Shown: positions 43,299 through 55,274 of the stretch, piece after piece | Layout: the number at the start of each line of letters is the position of its first letter | Numbering within the stretch: the first letter of the stretch is position 1 | Assembly: GCA_946811695.1 (NCBI GenBank) | Contig: OX328131.1 | Location: 12,929,141-12,993,140 of the forward strand | From: Gonocerus acuteangulatus | Taxonomy: Eukaryota > Arthropoda > Insecta > Hemiptera > Coreidae | Reading direction: 5' to 3' | DNA: 64,000 nt | Notes under the pieces: generated by a model | Database searches by the model: none | What the model was told of the DNA's origin: nothing | What the model saw: only the letters and a program-made list of their open reading frames with translations | Translations under genes and position numbers: made by a program

Positions 43299-43736
43299 TG
43301 AAATTATATTCACAAGAGCAAAATTGTCATTAGTGCGGAAAACACAGAAAAAAAGGTCCGATTACGTTCGTAATCACAGAAAATTTGTGATTACATTCGT
43401 AATTACAGAAAACATTTATGATTACGTTCGTAATCACAGAAACAGCTGTGATTACAGCCGTAATCATAGAAAAAAATGTGATTACAGCTGTAATTGCAGA
43501 AAAATTAGTTGTAATTACAAATGTAATCACAGCTGTTTCTGTAATTACAGAAGAAATTTGTGATTACTGCTGTAATTACAGAAAAATGTTGTGATTACGA
43601 TTGTAATTATAACCCCAGGTGTGATTACAAGTGTAATCGTAATCACAGCTGTAATTACGATTATAATCGTAATCGTAATCATATCTCCTGAGTCTGTGAT
43701 TATAATCGTAATCGTAATCGTAATTATGATTACGCC
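43299..43736. repeat. ATTAC palindrome array, copy 2, uninterrupted
   Basis: About 440 bp built of palindromes such as GTGATTACAGCTGTAATTGC and TAATTAC/GTAATCAC spaced 8-20 bp apart, grading into (ATTACG)n at the right. Open frames on both strands are a by-product of the repeat. Confidence 0.75.
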
Positions 43737-43959
43737 CTCTGGTTGGAGGCTATGAGGAAGGTTAAATAGATAGGAGAATTCAAAACAGCCAACGATTAGC
43801 CACAGCCATCTTGATTACCACAGCCACTACTTCTTAGCTTATTTTACTACAATACTAATTTAACTGATAAATGCAATTTAAAAAAAAAAACAATTAAAAA
43901 GTGAGATAAACAAAGAGAAAAAGTCTTTCAAAACAACAAAACAAACACTTTTTTCAGTT

Positions 43960-44745
43960 TTAAGCGCTTATATCTCTGATTGACGTTGCCCCATCGAATA
44001 TTGCTTCAGAACCTTTTTTGTAGAGAACTTAGCAAGCATTCGAATTGTCACCTTCCACTTACCACGATTTCCCAGCCGTTATCGAGATATATACGAAAAA
44101 TGTATGAAGATCTGAAAACTTTTCATGTCTATTAATAGAATAATTTTTTTCGCATACTTCCTTAACTCCAAATATAACCAACATTTGAACATATTAGTTG
44201 GGATTAATTTCCAAGATGTAGAAAATATTTCAATTGAATCCCGCGATTCTAAGTACCCACAAAAAAATAATGACTTCCAAAAACATTGATTCTACTTTTC
44301 TCAGGAACGGTTAGAGATATCGCATTGAAAATGGTTTCATTCGTTTTCCTAAGTTAAGAAACCTATAAAACAAGTACCTGCAGGCATATGAACTCAAAAA
44401 CGTAAGCGTTACGATTTTTTTGCGCGAATTTCGCCCAAACACTATCTTCCAGTGGGCGGAATCTGCTGGTTAACGACCTTGACCTTTCAAATGAGACGAA
44501 AGATTTTTGTACCAAAATTCATCAAAATCGGACCATTTTTGAGCTCGCTAGAGAGCGAACAGACATGCATATATATAAGTATATATATATATATATATAT
44601 ATACAAATTTGGGCCACCTATATTTTCGTGATCTATAGGGTCTGAAACGTGAAAGTTTCTAGTCGGCACTTCTGGATTGCGTCGTGAGGTCAACCTCATA
44701 AGCGGGTCTCCCTATGGAGATAGGGAGTAACCGCGCTAAAAATAG
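43960..44745 (-). repeat. Family A element, 5' part
   Basis: Family A body in the usual order (TTCCAGTGGGCGGA, TTAACGACCTTGACCTTTCA, AATCGGACCATTTTTGAGC, a (TA)n tract, CTAGTCGGCACTTC) ending in the hairpin and CCGCGCTAAAA. The 3' end was not found. Confidence 0.65.
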
Positions 44746-45399
44746 AGGAACTACTTCATGAGTTTGTTTGAGTTTAATATTATCAAATGTCAAGCACGTC
44801 ATTTTGTAAGCTATATGCTTTATATGGCTCTAACGGTACTGAGACCTTAAAAAGAGGAGCAGGTACACAGAGGCTATTGTCCCATCGGCAAGCTACCGGC
44901 GTTATCTCTATTATGCCCGGCGTAAGCATATTATGTTTAATACAAGTAAAGGAAATTCTGGAATCGCATTTTCTCAGAAATGGTTAAAATAATGAAAAAA
45001 AGTGTGAGGACAAGTTTTGTACTTAATTGCACGATATGCAATTTTTGTCTGAACTATTTTTATCATAAATCTAAACGTTTAGCTGAAAAATCCTAAAACC
45101 TTTTTTTGCGAACTTTGACCTCGAATAAAATTGTTCATGGGATCGATAAGGGCTTTTCCCAATTCCCTTACAATGTTGTCCCTAACATTCAAGCAAATTT
45201 TCAGGTTGCTAGGAATTTATGCAAAGGTACTCATATTTTTCTAACTCATCTATTTCTAACAACAGAAAATTGGTTCTCATTTTAACTATCCTGTTTTAAA
45301 CACAAATAAATTTACCTAATATAAGAATTACAAAAATCAAAAGCAATAAAAAACTAAGGGAAAGAGACAAAAATTACAAAAAGAACGACAAAACCCCGT

Positions 45400-46232
45400 T
45401 CATAAGAACAAAACAGACGTATTTGAAGTTTTAAGCACTTATTTCTCCGATTGACATAACCTAACCAAAAATAGTTTCAGAATTTTTTTTTTTTACATAA
45501 TTTATTAAGCTTTCAAATAGTTTTTATCCACTTACCACGATTTCCCAACCGTGTTCGAGATATTAATGAAAGTATACGAAGTTCCCAAAACTTTTCATGT
45601 CTGTTCATAAAATATTTTATTCTAACCCTACCTTAACTCCAAACCTAACCAAAAGTTTAACATATTAGTTTTGATGAAATCCGAACATGCAGAAAATGTT
45701 TCAACTGAATCCCATGATTTTAAGTACCAAAACCAAAAACGTTATTCAGCAACTATTTTTCCAATTTTCTCGAAAACGGTTAAAGCTATCTCCTTAAAAA
45801 TGGTTTCATTTGTTTTCCTATGCCAAGAAGCCTATAAAACGTGTACTTGCATGCATATGAAGTAAGCGGAACAATTTTTTTCGCGCGACATTCGCTCCAA
45901 AAACCATGTTCCGGTGGGCGGATTCTGCTGGTTAACGAACTTGACCTTTCAAATTAGATGAAAGATATTCGTACCAAATTTCATCAAAATCGGATAATTA
46001 TAATCAAAATAATAATTATATTTTTGTAATACCAAATAATTAATTTATTATCATCTGAATGTACATTTAATATATGTATATTGTACATCAGTATTGTCCA
46101 AAAATATTATTAATTTAAAGTGTATATAATACGATGTTATTTGTATTTTATGGTTTGTGTTTTGCGAGGGCTTTTCAAACTATCGATGGTTATTTGAATT
46201 TAAAAATATTTTCGTGAATGTAATATATCATT

Positions 46233-46296
<64 letters not shown>

Positions 46297-46748
46297 AATT
46301 TGAACCACTGTTATTTTCGGTCTCTAGGGGTTCTGAAACGCAAAATTTTCTATTCGGCACTTCTGGATTGTTTCATGAGATCAACCTTATAAGCGCGGTT
46401 CCTCCCTATGAAGGGAGGGAGGAACCGCGCTAAAACGTTATTCTGCAACTATTTTTCCAATTTTCTCGAAAACGGTTAAAGCTGTCGCCTTAAAAATGGT
46501 TTCATTCGTTTTCCTAGGCCAAGACGCCTATAAAACGTGTACTTGCATGCATATGAAGTAAGCGGAACGATTTTTTTCGCGCGACATTCGCTCCAAAAAC
46601 CATGTTCCGGTGGGCGGATTCTGCTGGTTAACGAACTTGACCTTTCAAATTAGATGAAAGATTTTCGTACCAAATTTCATCAAAATCGGACCATTAGGGG
46701 GGCCGGAAAACCGCGAACAGACAAATATATATATATGTATATAAATAA

Positions 46749-46798
<50 letters not shown>

Positions 46799-46801
46799 GT
46801 G

Positions 46802-46895
<94 letters not shown>

Positions 46896-46980
46896 CAAAT
46901 TTGAACTACCGTTATTTTCGGTCTCTAGGGGTTCTGAAACGCTAAATTTTCTAGTCGGCACTTCTGGATTGTTTCATTTA
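45400..46980 (-). repeat. Family A elements, tandemly duplicated
   Basis: Two copies of the 5' half: 45400-46010 plus 46230-46435, and 46436-46975. 45738-46007 and 46438-46690 are close duplicates sharing the variant GCATATGAAGTAAGCGGAAC. Long (TA)n tracts at 46235-46294 and 46730-46900. Hairpin and GCGCTAAAA at about 46400-46436. Confidence 0.65.
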
Positions 46981-46982
46981 AT

Positions 46983-47195
46983 CTTACATTAAGATTGTTG
47001 GCTTCTAAATAAAACACTTTTCTTGGGCTAACCATATTTTTTTGCACCTTTCCCCTATGCACAGAACCTGGCGTTCCTTGGTAAGTCTAGCCAACACATA
47101 CTTACCTTCTTATCTACCCAATGGATGTACTATTGCAAAATTTCAAGGCGTATAAAACACTTAATGAAACGTGCGACACCAGCTCTCCTACGAAT
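46983..47195 (+). mobile_element. Foldback element, copy 3 (right end)
   Basis: Matches the right arm of 17538-18444: TTGTTGGCTTCTAAATAAAA, TTGCACCTTTCCCCTATGCA, AAATTTCAAGGCGTATAAAA. Confidence 0.6.
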
Positions 47196-47279
47196 AAATC
47201 TATTATATTATAAGATTTTATGTGGCAGAAGGTCAAAACTCATTTACTATTTACAATCATTTTTAACTTTTTCTTATTT

Positions 47280-47555
47280 TTTTCTATGGAAGGGGTTCAA
47301 TAAAGCAGTTGATATCTTTTGCCCAACATGTTTCGTTCATTGTGGTGCTCCTCTTTTGGGGCTTTCCTTACCATGAAGTTCTCTAGGTTGAGTCAGGCGA
47401 AATATGCTAGAGAACATGACTTGAGGACTTCGTGATAAGGATAGCCCCTGGAGAGGTGCGACCAAAGCACGAAACATGTCAGGCAAAAGATATCAAATAA
47501 AGTAGTAAATGTGAACGAATGGTGTACTGCTTTATCGACCTCCTGCCATGGAAAG
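47280..47555. repeat. Inverted repeat with hammerhead-like core
   Basis: Arms GATATCTTTTGCCCAACATG (47311 onward) and the complement near 47494, extended outward by CTGCTTTAT and CCATGGAAAG. Right side carries CTGGAGA, stem GTGC/GCAC, GAA, ACATGT, C, then AGGC (47444-47484). The left side is degraded. Confidence 0.5.
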
Positions 47556-47562
47556 AAATTAG

Positions 47563-47605
47563 AAAAGTCCGACTCGCAGGAACTGCGTCATCTTAGCGCG
47601 GTTCC

Positions 47606-47638
<33 letters not shown>

Positions 47639-48854
47639 GGCACATCTACATCTAGGTCATTAGCGCCGACATCCAGGGTGTAGCGAGGAATTTCACCAGC
47701 GAGCCGTGGGATGATAAAATTCCTGCCGGAGCCTTGGATTATGAATCCAAGGCGCTAGCCATTAGACCACGGGAGACCCCGGTTCCTGTTCATATCCCTA
47801 TTCTCATTTGAAAAGCATAGAATAGAAACAGATAATATTTTCCTCGGCCTTTGTACAAAGGGTTCTATGGCTTTTCCTGGAGTCAGGTCCGCAAGACCCT
47901 AGAATCCTCTTCTACCGATACTTCATTTCATACGTTTCAATGAATTGGAAAATATCAAATATTTTCACACATTCCTGTGTTCTTTTACTATAGTAATAAT
48001 TCTACAGATAAAATCAATTAAAAAATAAAATAAAAAAACCAACAGCATAAAGGCAATTGAAAATATTCAAAAGACGTCAACGAATCTTTTTCTCTTGGCA
48101 AGCTATATTTCTAACAATGAATTGTTTTTCTTATTTTGCCTAATCTGTTTTATTGTAAAATACATTATCCAACTATAAGCAATTAAAAAATAACAAGGAA
48201 TAAAAACAGACAAAAAGAACAGTTCGAATAAGCAAAATCAATTACTTTAATGTTTTAAGCACTTATTTCTCCGATTGACATCGCCTAATCAAAACTTTCA
48301 TCAGAACCTTTTTTGTAGAGCATTTAGTAAGCTTTCTAATGGTATTCTTTCGTTTACCAAGATTCTCAACCTTTTTCGAGATATTAAGGAAAATATACCA
48401 AGTTACCAAAACTTTTTAAGTCTGTTAATAAAATATTTTATTCTAACCCTTCCTTAACTCCAAACGTAACCAAAATTTCAACATATTAGTTTTGATGAAA
48501 GTAGAACATGCAGAAAATGTTTCAACTGAATCCCATGATTCTAAGTACCCAAACCAAAAACGGTATTCAAAAAATATTTTTCCATTTTTCTCGAAAACGG
48601 TTAAAGCTATTGCCTTGAAAATGGTTTCATTCGTTTTCCTAGCCCAGGAATCATATAAAACGAGTACTTAGAAGCTTATGAACTCAAAAACGTAAGCGTT
48701 ACGATTTTTTTTGCGCGAATTTCGCCCCAAACGCCATCTTCCAGTAGGCGGATTTTGCTGGTTAACGAACTTGACCTTTCAAATTGGACGAAGGATTTTT
48801 GTACCAAATTTCATCAAAATCGGACCATTCGTCTTCTAGCTAGAGAGCGAACAG

Positions 48855-48915
<61 letters not shown>

Positions 48916-49075
48916 TATACATATATATATATATACAAATTTGAACCACCGTTATTTTCGGTCTCTAGGGGTTCTGAAACGCGAAATTTTCTAGTCGGCA
49001 CTTCCGGATTGTTTCATTGTATCAACCCTATAAGCGGGGTTCCTCCCTATGGGGGAGGGAGGAACCGCGCTAAAA
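47563..49075 (-). repeat. Family A (Helentron-like) element with SINE, left copy
   Basis: Complete: 3' end at the left (AAGTCCGACTCGCAGGAACT, GCGTCATCTTAGCGCGGTTCC), 5' hairpin at the right. Nearly identical to 49449-50969 in the opposite orientation, including a SINE at the same place. Confidence 0.85.
47606..47780 (-). mobile_element. tRNA-derived SINE, family 1, with box-B deletion
   Basis: Inserted in the GGTTCC of the family A 3' subterminal repeat. About 30 bp including the GGTTCGATTCC box are deleted compared with the mirror copy at 50698. Confidence 0.8.
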
Positions 49076-49448
49076 GTGAAAAATATATATTGGGTCATCT
49101 TTCAGAAGAATTAATAATTTTTAATTTTGCTCTACCCGTTTAACGTCTTTTTGACAACTCTTCAGAAGCACTTAAAATAATAAATTATTATTTATTTTTT
49201 CTTTTCTTGTACAGCACATATTTATTAATTATACTTGTTCTAATTGTATATTTTAATGTTTTAATTTTATAGACCTTTAATTTTATTTTGCACTCAACAA
49301 GTTTCCAGAGTAGGTGCGTACTCTAAAACCAAATAAATAAATAAAGTATTAAATTACCTTGAAAAATTGATATGTATGCTGTGTTTATAGCACCCCAAAA
49401 CATCTGGGCAGCTAACTCTATTCATTTCAAATAAAGAATTTCTTTCTT
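49076..49448. other. Spacer between the two inverted elements
   Basis: 373 bp of AT-rich sequence, no recognised feature. Confidence 0.5.
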
Positions 49449-50859
49449 AGCGCGGTTCCTCCCACCCCCATAGGGAGGAACCCCGCTTATAGGGTTGATA
49501 CTATGAAACAATCCGGAAGTGCCGACTAGAAAATTTCGCGTTTCAGAACCCCTAGAGACCGAAAATAACGGTGGTTCAAATTTGTATATATATATATATA
49601 TGTATATATATATTTGTCTGTTCGCTCTCTAGCTAGAAGACGAATGGTCCGATTTTGATGAAATTTTGTACAAAAATCCTTCGTCCAATTTGAAAGGTCA
49701 AGTTCGTTAACCAGCAAAATCCGCCTACTGGAAGATGGCGTTTGGGGCGAAATTCGCGCAAAAAAAAATCGTAACGCTTACGTTTTTGAGTTCATAAGCT
49801 TCTAAGTACTCGTTTTATATGATTCCTGGGCTAGGAAAACGAATGAAACCATTTTCAAGGCGATAGCTTTAACCGTTTTCGAGAAAATTGGAAAAATATT
49901 TTTTGAATACCGTTTTTGGTTTGGGTACTTAGAATCATGGGATTCAGTTGAAACATTTTCTGCATGTTCTACTTTCATCAAAACTAATATGTTGAAATTT
50001 TGGTTACGTTTGGAGTTAAGGAAGGGTTAGAATAAAATATTTTATTAACAGACTTAAAAAGTTTTGGTAACTTTGTATATTTTCCTTAATATCTCGAAAA
50101 AGGTTGAGAATCTTGGTAAACGAAAGAATACCATTAGAAAGCTTACTAAATGTTCTACAAAAAAGGTTCTGATGAAAGTTTTGATTAGGCGATGTGAAGC
50201 GGAGAAATAAGTGCTTAAAACATTAAAGTAATTGATTTTGCTTATTCGAACTGTTCTTTTTGTCTGTTTTTATTCCTTGTTATTTTTTAATTGCTTATAG
50301 TTGGATAATGTATTTTACAATAAAACAGATTAGGCAAAATAAGAAAAACAAATTATTGTTAGAAATATAGCTTGCCAAGAGAAAAAGATTCGTTGACGTC
50401 TTTTGAATATTTTCAATTGCCTTTATGCTGTTGGTTTTTTTATTTTATTTTTTAATTGATTTTATCTGTAGAATTATTACTATAGTAAAAGAACACAGGA
50501 ATGTGTGAAAATATTTGATATTTTCCAATTCATTGAAACGTATGAAATGAAGTATCGGTAGAAGAGGATTCTAGGGTCTTGCGGACCTGACCCCAGGTAT
50601 AGCCAGCCATAAAACCCTTTGAACAAAGGCCGAGGAAAATATTATCTGTTTCTATTCTATGCTTTTCAAATGAGAAGAGGGATATGAACAGGAACCGGGG
50701 TCTCCCGTGGTCTAATGGCTAGCACCTTGGATTCATAAGCGGGAGATGGTGGGTTCGATTCCCAACCTCCGGCAGGAATTTTATCATCCCACGGCTCGCT
50801 GGTGAAATTCCTCGCTACACCCTGGATGTCGGCGCTAATGACCTAGATGTAGATGTGGC

Positions 50860-50925
<66 letters not shown>

Positions 50926-50969
50926 GGAACCGCGCTAAGATGACGCAGTTCCTGCGAGTCGGACTTTTT
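49449..50969 (+). repeat. Family A (Helentron-like) element with SINE, right copy
   Basis: The best complete copy. 5' TTAGCGCGGTTCCTCCC with hairpin to GGGAGGAACCCCGC; (TA)n near 49588; long noncoding body; SINE; 3' subterminal GGAACCGCGCTAAGA; stem CGCAGTTCCTGCG; AGTCGGACTTTTT. Confidence 0.85.
50698..50925 (+). mobile_element. tRNA-derived SINE, family 1
   Basis: Head GGGTCTCCCGTGGTCTAATG with GGTGGGTTCGATTCCC, tail CGGCGCTAATGACCTAGATG and A-run of about 60. Target duplication GGAACCG on both sides lies inside the family A subterminal repeat. Confidence 0.9.
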
Positions 50970-51031
50970 CTATAATGGAATCAGTAAATACAAATAATGA
51001 AAACATTAATCTGATTTATATCATTTTTCAG

Positions 51032-51274
51032 GGGACTACATTCGTCGTTCCTTCGACTGGCTTGGGATTCAGCGTTCTGCTCTATTCGGTCTGCGCAGTC
51101 ATAGCAACCGCACTCCTTCTTGCTCGGAGGAATCTCACAGTGTTCGGGAAGGCGGAGATCGGAGGGCCTCTGGCTGGCAGGTACTTCTCAGCAACACTCC
51201 TCCTTCTTCTCTGGCTGCTCTATCTCGTTTTCTCTTATCTTGAGATTCATGGGGTAATCCATGTCAACTTATAA
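51032..51274 (+). CDS. Calx: Na+/Ca2+ exchanger exon 15: last helices and stop
   Basis: Acceptor ATATCATTTTTCAG ends at 51031; phase 0. Encodes FVVPSTGLGFSVLLYSVCAV, IATALLLARRNLTVFGKAEI, GGPLAGRYFSATLLLLLWLL and YLVFSYLEIHGV, ending with TAA at 51272-51274. Matches the family C-terminus (ELGGP...LLWLLYxxxSxLE). Confidence 0.94.
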   Translation, partial: GTTFVVPSTGLGFSVLLYSVCAVIATALLLARRNLTVFGKAEIGGPLAGRYFSATLLLLLWLLYLVFSYLEIHGVIHVNL

Positions 51275-53130
51275 TATTTTTTTTGAGTTTTGATGAGAAA
51301 TAATGATTTAAAAAAGTTTATTTGGAAGAGTTGAATTACTGTTTTTAGACCAAGATAATCACAGAAATTTGAACGATAAGTTCATAATCATGAAATCAAT
51401 TTTATTTACTGTTGAATCCAGTTAAATTATGTGAAAAGTATTAATTTTCGGAAATATTAGACACACAATTTTTTTGTGGGAATTTTGAAAAAAAGAGTTT
51501 AGACAAATCCTGCTTAAAATAAAACGATGTACATATACAAAGGCACAACTATTAACACTTTGACTGCATTGAAAACATACGCCAAACACAGTACAGGTTT
51601 TCTTGTCTAAAGCGATAAAGGCTTACATAGTGCCGTATATGTTTAATGTTGTTTTTTTTTTTTTTTAAAGAATTTCTTATTAAAAGGTGTTTTAAATAAA
51701 CAGTAACTAAATAAACTTTTTGTTTTTTTTTTTTGTTTTTTTTTTGTAATGTTAACATCAATTCTCAATATTTCAATCTATATGAACCTAAACATCTTGG
51801 TCCCATTCAAAAATATTGACAATTAAAGGAAATATGTAAAACACAGTAGTGGATGTAGACATGAAGAACAGAGACGTAGTTAACACTTTGACATCCCGTT
51901 GTGATACCCCGTAAAGCAGTTAACGTGTTAATTTAGTTATAAAGGTTTTTTGATATCAGATAATCATAAAGATAAGTAAAAAAATGTTTTTTTGATTCTT
52001 AAAAAATCTATTTGGATGAGGTAAACTAAGATTTCTAAAAAAAAAAAAAAAATGTATATAGATATTGGCTTATTAATTAAATTATTTTTATATCATAGTA
52101 TTATTTTTTAAGTTGAATAAGTAAATAATTTATTTTGAAATGGTTCTTAATTTAATTTTAAAACGATTAATTTTTTATAACATTTTATTTTGCTGGTTAA
52201 GTAAACTTCAAAATTTTATTTTTTGAAGATTTCAGTTAAATTTCTTTATTCTATAACAGCATAAATTTGTGTGCCTACACATTTAAGCTTGTAACATTAT
52301 AAGACTGTAAACAAAAAGTTTTTATTATGTAATCAATTTACGATTGTTAAGTGCCTTTATAGTTTAACATGCAAAAATAAGAATTTGTTATAAAAGATAT
52401 ATATTTTTATTTAATATAACATTTAAGTCTTAGAGTAAAACAAAACAATATAATCGAAGAATTTTTCTTGAGTTACAGGAGAATAATTTTAAATATGTTT
52501 GGTTTTCATTCAAATCTGTAGTATTAAATTAAATGGATTCTTGTTTTTTTTTATAAGCAAACGATTTCAGGGACTTAGCCCCATTGCATGGGCGCAAAAA
52601 CGGAGCTCAGTTCCTGATAACGTAAACTAATACAAATAACAATGGAAATTTGTGGCTTTTTATTTATCATAATGAAGTTAAATTTTCCACTAGATGAGCA
52701 TAATTTTCTTTCTCGTAATTCCTACAATGAATATCTTTTCTTTTTTTTTAGTAGTAATTCATGTTAAATATCGATTCTTACTTGTTTTTTTTTTTCTATT
52801 TTTTATGCATTTTATTGAATTTTCTATACGTATACTCATGGAAACTTGAGCATAATTTTGTAAATAGTTGTGTGTCATTTTTACTATTTGATGATAGCAT
52901 ATACATTTTTAATGCAGACTCAGAAGAAGAAAAAAACAATAACAAAATTAAAAGGATAGAATTTAGATGTTTCAGAAAGATCCAAAGGATGGTAAAACAG
53001 GTGAGGCCCTCCAGTAACAGATTTCTTTCTTGGCAAAAATCTTTCAAGTGCCAAACTCATTATCAGCAACTTAATTATATATATATATATATATTTTTTG
53101 TTTTAAATTGCATCGCTGGGTATCACATGT
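51275..53130 (+). other. Probable exchanger 3' untranslated and flanking sequence
   Basis: Very AT-rich with several AATAAA-like sites; the true poly(A) site cannot be chosen from sequence. No other gene recognised. Confidence 0.35.
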
Positions 53131-53133
53131 ATG

Positions 53134-53246
53134 TATGGAACGGCTTCTTTCTCCAGCGGTGTCGCTCTTCTCTCCATCGCAATATATGAACCCGACGAAA
53201 TATTGCGATGGAGAGAGGAGCGACACCACTGGAGAAAGAAGCCATT

Positions 53247-53251
<5 letters not shown>
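53134..53251. repeat. Near-perfect palindrome (52-bp arms)
   Basis: Arms 53134-53185 and 53200-53251 differ at three positions; 14-nt spacer. Shares GGCTTCTTTCTCCAGCGGTG and a GACGAAATAT with the copia-inserted palindrome at 62117. A (TA)n tract follows directly. Confidence 0.85.

Positions 53252-53310
<59 letters not shown>
53250..53310. repeat. (TA)n microsatellite
   Basis: About 30 TA units abutting the palindrome. A shorter tract lies at 53917-53952. Confidence 0.95.
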
Positions 53311-53312
<2 letters not shown>

Positions 53313-53911
53313 TTATCTTTATCTCAGGGGTCGGGTTCGAGTCCAGTAAAGTAAAACAAAGATAATTTTAAATAATAAAAAACCAAAACAAAAGAAAAAA
53401 CTCATAGATAAGTTATATTCAGGCATAGGATAAACAAGCATTACCTTATACAAAGCCAGCTCGGTATTAACTGCATAGGACAGGATCTTCGTTACAACTG
53501 TATCTTCATTAACAGATTGAGCCTAGGCTTCATGAAAACTGATGACCATCTGTGCACTGAACTAGAGCTGCATTAGGAATGGCGTTGTTTCTTTTAAACT
53601 GCACTATATGTGGTTGTATCTTCTTGTAAACTGAACTGCTTTTAACAGACTGATATGTATGTGACTGTTTCTTCCATTACAACTCAACAGACTGCCATAT
53701 GAGACTGGAGCCACCTTTTCACAGACTGAACTCAACTTTCATGGCGGGAGCGTCCTACCGGTATCCAATGCTACCTGTATAGACTGCTAGACAAATATAA
53801 CCAATAATATTTGTTTATCCCAATGAATTTAACATATCAATGAGCTTTTTGATTTTCCAAATTTTCTGTGTTAATTTTAAAACTTTTAAATATGTAATGT
53901 AAAATATCATT

Positions 53912-53955
<44 letters not shown>

Positions 53956-53959
53956 TTTT

Positions 53960-55270
53960 AGAGATGTTGAACTATTTGTATAATTTAGATATTGTTATAG
54001 TGAGCTGTTTTCTGAAGATGAGGTGCTGGTTTTAAAAGATCTTTGCTAGTTACAAAATATTTTGTACTGGAGATACTGACCAGTTTTATGAAAAGAAAGA
54101 AACTTAAAAATAAGACTTTCTTCCAATTCTTTTTTTTTTTGTTTTTAGTATAGCAGGTACATTAGTTTTTAATGTAAAAGTAATATTTATCTTTTTTTAT
54201 TATTTTTTTAATATTGATTATATTCTCTAATGTATATATTATAGAATATGTTTCTTTTTTAAGAAATATATTAGGGGAATAAAGATCTGGCTTGTTTTAT
54301 ACAGAAACAGCAAATATTCATGAAATATTTGCAAGTTTTATAAATTAGTTACTTTTTAACAAGTGTATAATTGATTTTACAAGTACTTTTTAGCTTTTTT
54401 TGTATAAAACAAAGAAACATGAAAAAAAAAAAAAAAATAAGTGTCTATTAATATTGACAATGTATTCACAGAAAGGCTGACTTCTTATAATTTAAGTACA
54501 AAGAATAATTTCATTTGATGTTTTTTTAATAAAAATTTAATAAAGTGTTCTTTGAAATGATTTTTTTTTTCTTTATTTATTGAAATCCAATTACTTATTC
54601 TATTGATAACGAAAATATTTAAAGACAATGAGGCTACAATTCAACACAAAATTTCATAATATCGGCCAAGTTCCGGCCTACGCATACTGTGTGTATATTA
54701 CAAAATGTATTAGATCCGATTTTTTACCCTGTAATAACTTTGAACTAGTTAAATATGATACACAGGTATTATACTAATAGATGTGAGTAAAATTAGAAAG
54801 TTTCATAATTTTACATTGAAGCGTTTCTGAGATATAGGTGATGGAAAATCGGAATTTATATGACACACTCATTAAAATTATTAGGCACTTCCCGAGAAGC
54901 TAGAGACTTCAAATTTCGCAGGATGATGGATAGATTTCGAAGGTGTACCCGTTTTGTACTTGTTGTTCCTTTGGAAACCCATTATTCCTTCCAAACCCCA
55001 TCATGTGGAGTATCGTATGAATCGTATATTTGATGTTTAAAGAAACATTTAGACGCATCTTAACATTTTTACTTACATGCCTATTATTTACCTAATTGCC
55101 TTAATGAGTATCAGAGAAGGACATAAGGGCATTTCCAAATAATGATCATACTAGAAGGTGTTATAAAGTTATATAAATAAAATACTGACACGATAAAAAG
55201 TAGATAGAATAATAAAACATAGTTCACGTACCCACATCATCCTCCTCAAGCCAAACATCGACAGCGCCAA
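53960..55270. other. Intergenic, nothing specific
   Basis: AT-rich; AATAAA at about 54527 and 54538 on the plus strand could serve the exchanger transcript. No gene recognised. Confidence 0.35.
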
Positions 55271-55274
55271 CTCA

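Larger units (their letters stand above)
4178..51274 (+). other. Calx: Na+/Ca2+ exchanger gene (SLC8/Calx family), whole span
   Basis: This is the transcription-direction span of an antiporter that extrudes one Ca2+ for several Na+ across the plasma membrane. I see these coding exons, all with AG/GT borders and matching phases: 4178-4425, 13028-13324, 13663-13897, 15496-15631, 15716-15824, 20092-20273, 21532-21625, 24436-24577, 25238-25264 (optional), 27254-27447, 28457-28601, 29448-29626, 30760-30910, then either 37500-37678 or 37713-37891, and 51032-51274. From the ATG at 4180 this gives 852 residues (843 without the microexon), a little shorter than usual for the family (about 900-970). 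Both alpha repeats, both Calx-beta domains and the flanking helices are present. A signal-peptide exon, if there is one, lies upstream and was not found. The introns, up to 13 kb, are packed with transposons. Confidence 0.93.

Noticed and set aside
43288..43563. Overlapping open frames on both strands of the ATTAC arrays
   Set aside because: A by-product of palindromic repeats; no codon-level conservation.
50698..50770. tRNA genes at 50698, 36230, 55760, 47750 and 23511
   Set aside because: Box-like sequences are present but the acceptor and anticodon stems do not close and SINE bodies and A-tails follow.
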